From Ypsolopha sequella (lineage: Eukaryota > Arthropoda > Insecta > Lepidoptera > Ypsolophidae), in NCBI GenBank assembly GCA_934047225.1, contig OW203988.1, positions 10,822,229-10,886,228 on the forward strand: a stretch of 64,000 nt of DNA, written 5' to 3'. The position numbers were made by a program, and so were the translations under genes. Below are positions 32,075-44,000 of the stretch, piece after piece (position 1 is the first letter of the stretch; each line of letters begins with the position of its first letter). The notes beneath the pieces are model-generated. The model did not search any database. It was given only the letters and a program-made list of their open reading frames with translations, and was not told the DNA's origin.

Positions 32075-35000
32075 GCTCGATTGGACATAAGATGGATGCT
32101 GCTGATGCACTTTTGAAGCAGGATCAGAGTCAACAAATCGGAAAACCTGAGCCATCAGGAACTAAGTATAACCTTGTCAATGAATGCCAGATGTTCATAA
32201 AAGCTGAAGAAGGGGGTGGAGACGCTCATACAAATTTAACTAACCCTATGGCACAGGAGAGAAATGGTGAGACCACATTTCAATAAGATATTAAACTTTC
32301 CTCAAAGCTTTATGGCTGATTCAATTACACACCATTTTAAATTGTATGCATATGAAGCGCTAAAGGAAAAGATCAGCTAAGGCCTAAGTCACATTGACAA
32401 AACTTTAGGTAATAGATTTATACTGTATATAATAATAGTTTCTATACCTAGTATTGTTGTATAATTGAATATGATAATAAAAATAGTTTCTATAGAATAG
32501 AATAGAATAAAATACATATTTTAGTGTTTTCTCAATGTGACTTAGCTGATTCTTTCCTTTAGCCCTTCATATGTGATGTAGCATCAGAATCAACAACATA
32601 ATATAATTTATTTATTCTGCTAAATTGATTTTACTGGGATAGAAATGCATTCACTGAAAGAGTCCCAATCAAAATTACGAAGTTTAATTTGTTGTAAGTT
32701 AGGGCTTGCAATTAGTGTAACATATTATTTTTTCATAAGGGTGTGTGTGAGCGAGTAAATGTGTGCTGTGCATGTTTATGTGCTCCCTAGCTATTATTTT
32801 ACTAGATAAGGATAGATATTATTAGCATAGATTTTATGTTTTAGGTAACCTAGTAAAGCCACATCCCAAAAACTAATCCCCTGGAATTCACAGGCGTAGC
32901 CAGGTTTTAGTTTCGGAAGGGGTTCAAAAAAATAAAAAAACAAAAAGTGCATGAAATAAAATTAATATTCATGATGTATGTGAAAATTATATGCAAATGC
33001 TTCTAGCAGCTGCTAGCAGAAGTGGCACTTGCCCTGGAAAACGTTAAATCAGGGGAAGGGTTGTAATATTTTCAACTTTATGTGGGGGGTTTGAACCCCC
33101 AAAACCCTCCCCTACCTACGCCCGTGCCCTGGGCAATAAGTATGAAAAGTGGGTCTGTAGATTTTTCCTCAATAGCTGAGTTGAGTGTTATGGAAAATAA
33201 CTTGCAAAACAGATTACAATATACCACTCTTGCTTATTTATTATAAATAAAAAATAAATATCTCTGACATGAATCCTCAAGGGGGTCTCAGAGATGTAAT
33301 GTTCCAAATGTGTGAACTGTGAAATGCAAGCCACACCCACGTTTCACCGACGGTTGTTGCATCCCAACATGAGTGGTGAGCTCTATCGTTGTACTTTGGG
33401 CACAAATACACAATTTTCAGGGCATGCAAGTTTTCTTACGATGTTTTCCTTCACCGTTCAGCAAGTGGTAAGTAAGAACAAATACTATGCACATAAATTC
33501 CGAAAAACTTAGTGATGCAAGCACAATTGGGGATCGAACCTGGATCCCAAGATTGAGAGGCCAGTGTTTTACCCCTGAGCTACGCTGCTATATTATTTAT
33601 TATTACTTGTTTATTACAATTTAATTTTTATACTACACCTCTGGCTACACTTACTTTTGAGCAAATTATGAAGGCAATTAAATTAGATATTGCTAGTGAA
33701 GTTAATCCAATAAGCTACTGTAGAGGCCAAAGAATTGCTAGGGTTTCTGTCACTCTGGTATTCAATAGTTTTCTGTAGCTTATGGTGATTGGTGTTTGTA
33801 ATTGAAAAACATTTTTTTTAAATATCTCTAAATGGGGATGACATTGAAAAGGAAAAATGCTGCAAGAAGAAGTATGTGTTTTAAAATTATTTGTTCTGTT
33901 TTTGTATTGGTTTAAAATTAATATTTATTGGCTCATTGCAGAAAAACCAAAATTTCCAGTCACATCAACACAATATCAGAAGAAAGAAAGCCTTTCTGAT
34001 AATCAGATTGCAGACTCCAATCCCGAATGTGATATAGAAGGTAGATACAAAATTCCGAATTATTATTTTGTTTTTAGCCTCATTTATTTATTTATTGATA
34101 TAACATAGTACATATTTACTATATTATTGTATAAAAAAAAATCATTAGCCAAAAACATCGAAATCAATGAGAAGACAATACAATCGCGGGTAACTAGTTA
34201 CAATACAATGTTACTACTAAGTACTAGATAACCACACCCATTCAGTTGAAATGCTAATATTGGATAGTACTATAATTTCATCTAGTAGCTGTTTTTTGCG
34301 CCCGCACATTAGGTACACATCGCCGTCGGATATCAGTATTAACCTTCACTGCGAAAAACAAAGGTTTATCCTGACATGCTACCATTCTGCAGTACTTAAT
34401 CACCGCGCAATGTACCCTCCACTCCCTGCAAAGCGTCCACAGCATGACTGCAAAAAAACATGGCAACCCAACTCATTGGAGTCCAAAAAAATGGCCATAT
34501 AGTAAATTAAATAGTAACACCTAAAGAATCAAGTGTATAATGTGTATATGGCTTCATAAATGTCTGCAGGCGTCCCAGAGTTGCCGATGGACGACGGGTT
34601 GCCGAGCACGGTGACTGTGCTGGACGCGCCCAACGGCGGCAAGGTGTATCTAGTCGGCACTGCGCACTTCAGTATCCAGTCACAGGAAGATGTCTCTAGG
34701 GTATGTCGTACTACTGGGGTTCAACTAGTGTTTATGATTAACCGGTAAAATGCATTCAAACCATTCCTGCCCTACGTGCTGTTCATCGTTTAACTATTGT
34801 CTTAGAGGCAGTGAGAACTCAAAAGATTAATTTCAATTTTATACTTCTTGGTTTCAACCCTTCTATAGACAATGGGAAGTTTTAGTTTGGTTTTGCCCAC
34901 TACAAGATGATGGTCGCTGCGAACGTCAGCCCCCCTTGTTCCGAACATCTAGTAGTGAGCTCTTTGGACTTGCTAATGGTGATGTGGTCGATCTGGTTCT

Positions 35001-38000
35001 GTGTGCTGCGTCTGCATGGTTATACCCACGTGGTGGTATCATGGTTGCACTAATGACCAGGCCATGCATCCCGCAAGCTTCAACGAAACGTTCTTAATAG
35101 TTCTGACACTGTGTTTTCCCATGATCATATCCAAACCAGTGTTTTGGTTTCCTACTTTTTACATTGAGATCACTCATCAGTACAACAATGTCTTTCCTGT
35201 AATGGAACAATGTAAGTAAGTAAACTTCTGGGCGCTCCTGAGTAAACAATCCATTGTTAAGTGTGAGTTGTACACAATGTTCTAGGGAAACAACTTAATA
35301 TTTTCAAAATTTTACCTCGTCGAAGATTTTCCTTATATTATTTCCCAGATAAATTTTCCACCTACATGCAAATTTCGAGTTAAATTAATCTAGCCATTCA
35401 TGAGTTATGCCCATGTGACAGACAACGTACCTTCGCTAGAAGGGTTTTTGGCGGGGCCCTGAAAAGTATTTTGACTCTTGATAATAGATAGACAGACGAC
35501 AAAGTGCACCTATAAGCACCAATTCAATAATTTATAATCACTAACGCGTGGTTTCAGCCGCGTGAATGTTATAAATGCATTTTTTCCTAGGGAACTGCCC
35601 ATCCCCAGGGAATAAACTAGCCTATGTTCAAGTAAAGAGTATTAATCATTACTACAGTGAAAGAAATTTCGAAATGGGTTCAGTAGTTCCAGAGAGACGG
35701 ACGAACGAACGAACGAACGAAAGAACGGACGGACGAACGAACGAACAAACGACCAAAAAAAACAAACAAACAAACAAATGTTGAAGGGGATCGTTATTAT
35801 ATCCACTCCACTTATAACTGAAGTATCAAACATTCAAATTTGTAAAATTTACCAAAAAATACCCATATTCAAAGTTCTTACAAGCCTCGGCACGGTTTTT
35901 GATGTACGAGCAAAAGTAGTGGGAGATAGTTGCGCATACTTAGACTCGCGCACGTAATTGCTTAGCCGAATGAATAAACGTACCTACATTGCCTACTGAT
36001 ATTTTATTGTGTAAATGGACTTGGTAAGTTGTTTGTGTATAGTTAAGACATAATCCTATGTTCATATTCATATTCATATTCAATCGTTTATTGCTTTCAT
36101 ATGTACAGTGTTGGATCTTAAATATTAATGTACAGTTCACATATGACCCCGCTGGGGCATAACAATATACAAGGAAGGGCAGCTGTGGCAGACCGAAGTT
36201 ATTTAAAATCTTTGAAAAATTCGTCTAATGTGTAGTAGGTTTTATCTAATAGCATGTGCTTAAGGTTTTTTAAAAACGTTTTGTCTTTGTCTTCATTTTT
36301 TATCGTGTCGGGTAGGTGGTTATAGATTTTTATAGACATTGCATAGGGACCTGAGCTGTGTAATTTTAATTTTGATTGTGGCAGTATTAATTTATGTTTA
36401 TGTCTTATTGAGCGATTTGATATATCTCCTAATCTTGTGTAAAAGTCTTTGTATTTTCTTACGAATTTACAAATCTCTAAAATATAAATGGATGTCAAAG
36501 TTAATATATTATATTGTTTAAAATATGGCCTACAACTTTCTAAGTTAGTAATGTGTGCTAGGATTCGAATACATTTCTTTTGTAGTATAAATAGATCTTT
36601 TGTATCAGTACTGTTTCCCCACAGTACTACACCTTGTGATAACCATGCATAAGCATATGCGTAATAAGTAGTTAGTGCTGCTTTAAGATTAGTATTTATT
36701 TTAACTTGTTTTAAAGCATATGTAAATTTCGATATTTTAGTTTTAATTTTTTGAATGTGTGTTTTCCAATTGATGTTTGAATCTATTTTTAGTCCCAGTA
36801 GAGTAAATGTATTGACGCATTCTATTTTTGTACCGTTAAATGAGAAGTTAATATTTAGGGGGGTCTTTTGTACGGGCCTAAATTGCATTATTTTTGTCTT
36901 TGAAAAGTTAATTTCTAAGTTATGGTCATTCATCCATGCCACTATGTTATTTACAGAATTGTTTAGTACTTGATTTAAGTTTTCATTGTTCATGCTCGGA
37001 GTTAGTAATGAGATATCATCTGCAAATAATATACATGACTCATTAACAACTTTTGGTAGGTCATTTATATAGATTAAGAAAAGTATACATCCGATCACAC
37101 TTCCTTGGGGGATGGAGCAATGAAGATGCCGTACATCCGATCTTACCTGAGTTATATCCCTAGTTTCATGATTGAAGTATTCCGTTTCAACATATTGTTT
37201 ACGATTTTTTAGAAATGATACGAACCATTTGTGGGTGATTCCCCGAACGCCTATACCGTATAATTTATCAAGTAGTATATTATACTGAACTTTGTCGTAA
37301 GCTTTTGTCATGTCAAGTAGAATTCCTATTGCGTACTTTTTATTATTAATTATGTTGAGGATTTCTTGTATATATTTATACACTGCCAACGTTGTAGATC
37401 GGTTTTTCCGGAAGCCATTTTGGGAATCGTCGAATATTTTATATTTTTCACAGAATGAGGTCAGTCGCTTGCACATAGCCTTTTCAAATATTTTCGAGGA
37501 TGTAGGTAGTTGTGCTATTGGTCGATAGTGGTTTGGATCAGTTTTTGTATCCTTTTTGTGTATCGGTTTTATTATGGATTGTTTAAGTAAATCCGGAAAT
37601 ACGCCATCTCTAAAAGATTGGTTTATTAGCATAAAGAAAGGTATCGTTAATTCATCGGCACATTGCTTGATAAGTACGGGTGGTAATTCATCAAATCCGT
37701 GGCTATATTTACTTTTTAGGTTGCGTAATATAGCGTGTATTTCTCGCGGATCAACAGGATTTAGGTACATGGTATTCTCAGTAGGGTGTAGTACGGGTCG
37801 ACCAAACACCGAATTTGTGGACTCTCCCACTGACGCAAAAAAATTATTAAACTCGTTTGTTATCTCATTGGGATCAGATGTAATTTTATTGTTAATTTTT
37901 AAAGAAATGTTAGTTTTAGGTTTTATGATATTTTTATTGGTGCGTTCTTTTATAATTTGCCACATTGATTTTATTGTGTTGCTTGATTTTTCCATTTGTT

Positions 38001-41000
38001 TTATGTATTGCAGTTTTTTCGACCTAATAACGGATTGCTTCAGTATTTTTTCGTACACTTTGTAGTGATTTTTAAGGATTGGATCATTTGAATACGTTGT
38101 AAGAATTTTCAAGAGCCTTTTATTCTTACATGATGTTTTTATACCACGTGTGAGCCATGTTTTTTTAGTTTTATTTTTTATCCTTACTTGTTTTATAGGT
38201 ATGCATCTGTTTAAAATTTCCATTAAAATGTCATTAAATAAATTATAATTTATATTTATGTCAACATTTTGATTTATTATTTTTGTCCAATCGAGTTTTC
38301 TTAATTCAGCTTTGAAAAATTCTATATTATGATTAGAAAAAAGTCTTTTTTCAGTTCGCCATTCTACATTTTTGTTTTTTTGTGTCCCCTCTGTACGCAA
38401 GATTGTAGCTCTATGATCTGAAAAACCAAATTCGCATACGGATGTATTTAAAGTAGAATCTACGTAGTTTGTGAAAATTAAGTCTATGCAGGTAGAACTA
38501 GTCTTTGTTATTCGCGTCGGTTCTTTAATGTGTTGTACGAAGTTGTATTCCGACATTAGATCTAACAGTTTTTTAGATAGTGTAGTATTTTTTAAGACGT
38601 CAACGTTAAAATCACCTCCGATTATTATCTTCTTATTATTGTATTTTATTATTATATATTTTAGAATTAATGTTAATCTTTCAAAAAAAACTTCGGTCTC
38701 CCTACTGTTCCAATATAACGATATTATTAACATATTTAACTTAGGTAAATCTATAGCGCAGACTTCAATGACATATTCGATGGACATGTTCATTATATCC
38801 CTTTTTTCTATATATTCTATGTCTTCTTTTAAGATTATGCACACACCCCCACCCTCATAGTTTTCTCTGCAATAAGTTGCTGCTAGAATGTATCCAGAAA
38901 AGTGTAACAATTCTTTTTTTGCCTGCGTAAGCCTGCTCTCTGATATACAAAAGGCAAGGTATTTATCATAATTATCGTCTAAAAATGCTTCAAATATATC
39001 TTGTTTATTATTAATACTTTGAATGTTTTGGAAAACAATATCAAAGTGTTTCATAGGTCTCTCGAAAAAAAGTATCTTGGGTATTATGGTCCTTTGCCAT
39101 TTGAGAATTTTCGGGTAGTTCATCAGATTCCTTATCGTATGAGTTGTCGTTAGAGACGTTGTTAATCAGTATGTTTTTTTGGGCTAGAGGAGGAGAAAAT
39201 ATTTTACCATTGACAATTAATTTATTTTTACGGATCACCGCATGTTTACCATTTTGTCGTGCTTGTCGTAAATGTTCTCGCAGGATATTTCTTTCTTGTA
39301 GCGATCGTTCGCAGAGGTATTCAGAGATCGATAAGCCTGAATTTTTGAAGTATTTTGCGTTTTCGAGTACGTATTTCGTCATTTTTTTACTTAAGAGTTC
39401 AATAACAATTGGCCTTGTAGGGGATCTTCTTCCTATACGTGTAAGGTCCTCAATATATCCGACGAGGTTCACGTTCATAATGTCGTTAAATATGTCTAGA
39501 ATTCGATTGTGAAGATCATATTCTGTTTCATGGTGATATTCTGTAAGTCCAAATAAAACAATTTTTTTGCTGTTATCATCGATACGCAAATTACCTGTCT
39601 GTGTGATATGGTCCTGTATTTCTTGAATTTTTTTATGCATTCTATCGTTTTCAATTTCTAAGTTGTAAATTTTTTCGTTTAATATATGTATGTTGTTTTT
39701 AATATCTTTTTGTTCCTGGTTCACCATGGTTGTGTTATCCTTTAGGTCCTGTCGCAGCTCTAAAATTGCCTCTTGTATTTCGCTTTTTATTATGTCCTTA
39801 ATTTCGGATAGTATTGTTTGTTTGTTCAAGGCTAGTCGAGAGTCTAGCAGTTGGCTGAATTTATCGAATGCGATCGATTCATTAGTAGAAGCAGATTCTT
39901 GTGAGGTCATTATCGGATGTCCCAAAAGTGTTTGACTGGGTGTTTTAGTAATTTGTTCGTCTTGGGATAGGTCTTTCACTGGTGTTTTTATAATTTCTTT
40001 TTCAGGTGTTTGTTTTCGGAGTGGCGTGTTATCATTTCTTTTTCGGCGTGTAGTGGTATCGCAGCTTAAGCACAGCCAAGTGCGATCTAGTCTCTGTTTT
40101 TTACTCATATAATATGCTGTGGTCATGTTTAAACATGCATAGTGGTACTTTCCTTTGCAGCCATTGCATCGCAACAGTTCATCATGATTTATAGGCCGAT
40201 TACAGGCTAAGCAAGACATTTTTTACTTTTTTATAAGTGTTTACAGGTAGTGGTCAAGAATAATCTGTACAGTAGGTATGATGTTATGTTGTAACTCGTG
40301 TATTGCGCCCTCTGATGGTGTATAAAAGAACTCCTATGTAGTGAGTGAGCCTAGAATTATATTCTGAGGATCGGATTGTTATGTGTGGTACGAGCTTCTA
40401 GTCTTCGATGAATTCAAAAGGTTTAGTGTCCTGTCAACAGGTGGAGCTAGTATCTCTCTCTGTGTTTATAGATTTAATTTTGATGAATCATTTAACGATC
40501 TTGATTTTAGAGGTTATGTGAGTTTATAATTTCGATTTTATCGTACCTTGTGTGGTGTTCACGTATGCATGTCCAAATGTATGTCCAAACCTATGTAAAA
40601 TATGAGATAGTGTTATTATCTTATATAATATATGACTCAATTAATTAATATGAGTAAAATGTACACGAATGAAAAAGGGCTATAATTTAACTATACCAAA
40701 CAGCATACTAAAACTTTACTTGTATAAAGTTGACTTTTATTTATATAGCCATTTATATATATAAAGTGGTCAGGATTAAGGTTCAATTACATTTGTTTTT
40801 ATTACCTCTTTTAAAGGTTCAACTATTTCCAGTCTCCGTTTTCATGAAACAGTGCACGTCTTATACTATTTTCGTTGCCGGTCTAGTCAAAAAGTTTATT
40901 TTTGGCATCTAGGTTACAAAACGCTCTATTAAAAATATTTGTGTGCGCGACTGTACCCAAGGGCCCGGAGACTTGCAACAACAGCGCGGAAAAAGAAAAA

Positions 41001-44000
41001 TGAGACAAACCAATCACATCCGCGCGGCGCTTGCCCTCCCATCGCGCCCCCCTTCTGTCCTCCAAACAGTCCCAATAAATGACTTCTGCGCATTCCCCCA
41101 CAAATTTTGCTCGTACATCGAAAACCGTGCCGATGCTTGTACCGTTTGCTGACTTTATAATATTTTCAGGTAATACAAGAAGTGAAGCCCCACATTGTAA
41201 TGGTAGAATTATGTGAACAGAGAACCAATATTCTACTGCTCGATGAAGAAGTTATTCTTAGGGAAGCGAAAAATATAAATGTCAAGAAAATTAGGTGAGC
41301 CCTTGTATAAATTTCTTAGTACAAATCTTCAATATAATGGTGATATTATTGGTATTGCTTTAAAGCGAGGAATACAAGGTGACTTTTTGATCATCGTCCA
41401 AGGCTTGGTATAGTGCGCGCCAATCTTTTAGTCGCCTCTGATTGAGTTACGAGTGCAAGCTTGCGCAGGTACAGTCAAGGAAACAATAATATGAACGGTT
41501 GACTATTAAATGTTTACTATTAAACATAATATTAAACAAAACAAATTAATATAAACACCATTTTCCTACATTGTCGCTTTAAAACGCTATAACGACCGCG
41601 AGGCATAACAACAACAATAAACTTTAACAAACTAAATCAACAAAACAACAAATAAAGGCAACACAAACAGATTCAACGATTAACTTAACGAATCATAGAA
41701 TTTTTTCCACGAACGTACTTTTCATGCAACGCGCGCTTTTGTTGTGTGCGGACGTAGCACTAACACTAATGCATAGTGTTGACACCTACCGAACGGCGAG
41801 CGGGGGGTGTGGTGCGGCATGCAGGCGGGTGTGCTCCGCGCCCTCGCTCCTGTGACGTCCCCCTGACACCGTAAAACGGCTAATGCGTCGATTCTTGGGG
41901 CTAGCTTCAGAGGCGACTAAAAGATTGGCGCGCACTGTAAGTGATCAGCATCATGAATCGATAAAAAATTTTGTGAAATTCGTATAATGAAATTTCGACT
42001 TTCCATAGTAATTCACTCACTCCCAGTCCTGTATGAATCACTATGGGGAGTTGAAATTTCATTTTATGAATTTTACAATAATCGTTATTGGTTAATGATG
42101 CTAAACACTTACCAAGGCTCAAGTATGAATTTGAACAATGTTGACAAAATCACCTTGTATTTTGCATCCATAAATTGAGGTTATAACTGGTAATAAGCAA
42201 GGTTTAATGTAAAATTTGTTAAATTTTCAGAGCATTAATGTCCCAGAATGGTGTGTTTAACGGTCTGATGTACATCCTACTGCTGAACATGTCGGCTCAT
42301 ATCACCCGTGAGCTCGGTATGGCGCCTGGCGGAGAATTCAGACGAGCCATGGCGGAGGTATTGAAAACTAAACGCACAAAATAAAAACACACCGTCACAA
42401 CCATTGACGTATTAGGTCACAACATGAAACCCCGAAGGGTTTAAAGGTTTTCCCAAGTGTGAACTGTGAAATGAAAGTCACAGCCCACACTTGGTACGCC
42501 CGCTTTTCACCGACGATTATTGCGCCCCAAACGTGATGGGTGGTAGGTACCCCATACTTCGTAAAGTCACATACTTCGTAAAGTCCCATACTTCGTACAG
42601 CCCCATACAGCAGTAGTTCGGGCAGAATTGGGCTTTATCTATCAACTTTGTTGTATTTTCGTGTTATGTATATGTAATATTTTTTATTTATGTAAGTATA
42701 TTAGGCCTAATATACCTATTCTACAAAAAAAAACTATTTGAATTTGAAGAAATAGACCAACATCTTAAGACCCGTTTAGCAGCCAGATTGTGAAAAACCC
42801 GCCTTTTTCTAATTAATCGAAACAGAACACTGATATTCAAAATTTACTCAATAGTTATTCAACAAAACCTTATACTTATGTATTGTGTATGCTACCATAG
42901 CAAAGTAAGAAACTTTGCGATGACAGTTAAAAACATAGGTAATAAGGTTTTGTTGAGGAAATATTGAGTAAATTTTGAATGTAAAGTATTGTTTCAATTG
43001 ATTATAAAAAGGCGGGTTTTTTACAATCCGGCTGCTAAACTCTTAACGTGCCTTCCGAAGGACGCAGACCGAACACAAACCTCTGTGTTAGTTGGCGAGA
43101 GCGCTCTACTACTCGGCCACAGAGGCGGTCTAAAACTAAGTGTTACTTATTTACGGAACAGATTAACTAAAGAAGGGTAAGCGGGAAGAGGGATCATAGT
43201 CATAGAAGGTAGTTTTGAAATAAGTACAAAAAACTTGCTTAGGTTATTACCTAAGAACTATGCTTAGTGGGCAATTATTGTAATCACAGTTTTTTTTTCA
43301 TCAAAAGCAAACTTTACTATCAGACCATGGCTCCATATTCACAGTTAATAGAGAATTTTTTTTTGCTTTGTACTAGTTATGGCCTTTTTTAAGTTAGGTT
43401 TGTAAGCTTCTTGTTTCCGGTATATTTTTAAAAGCGATATTCTGTGGATTGTGTTATTTTTTCAAGTTTTTGTTTTTGCCCAATCATTGTTCTCCAGACA
43501 TTTTAGAAGACTGCACTATTAACTTAATTTGGGAAAAAATTGACAATGATTTTCCTTCCCGCTTACCCTTATATATTGAGTGCTTATCCTGGTGCAACAT
43601 AATGTTCTAAAAACTTATTTCCAGGCCAAAAAGATTCCAAATTGCATCGTTCAACTCGGTGACCGTGCAATTGACATCACCCTCCACCGCGCCATCGCCT
43701 CTCTGTCTTGGGGCCAGACCGTGCGCTTTATCTGGCATCTGCTCACCTCCAACCAGTCTATAAGGTGCATTACATCTATAATACAGGCAACACAATATCG
43801 CTACTCGCTGTCTTGTGGCATAGTAAAACCAGAACAGTAGGTTAACTCTCGCCCCGTGCGATACTTAAATACCTACTGTTGCAGGGTTGTCCCTTCTTTT
43901 AGTTTTGTTGCAAATAAAAAATCAATATTTTAATTATAATAATAATAATGATACTTAAATACAGATACTATAGATATATAGGTATGTGTCATGTTTGTAA

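Larger units (their letters stand above)
36064..40840 (-). mobile_element. Full-length CR1-like LINE
   Basis: On the minus strand it carries a 5' region (about 40840-40220), ORF1 (40219-39041), ORF2 (39123-36199), a short 3' UTR and a tail of (TATGAA)n units at 36064-36090. Its limits are set by the split MITE around it. Both ORFs are uninterrupted, so this is potentially an active or recently active copy. It lies in TRABD intron 3, antisense to that gene. The 5' limit is approximate. Confidence 0.75.
35881..41139. mobile_element. TA-flanked inverted-repeat element split by a LINE
   Basis: The left end CAAGCCTCGGCACGG (35881) and right end CCGTGCCGATGCTTG (ending 41139) are inverted, with TA on both outer sides. 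The left part, up to about 36063, and the right part, from about 40840, match the two halves of the uninterrupted copy at 51466-51965 (aligned in reverse), meeting at GACATAATCCT / TTCATGAAACAGTGC. The CR1-like LINE lies exactly between, so it jumped into the older element. Confidence 0.75.

Noticed and set aside
33520..33595. A functional tRNA gene (boxes A and B present)
   Set aside because: No acceptor stem or 3' half can be folded, and the sequence continues into a SINE body shared with other copies.
35642..35833. Arg/Phe/Ser-rich open frames
   Set aside because: They are produced by the (ACGA)n and (ACAA)n tract.
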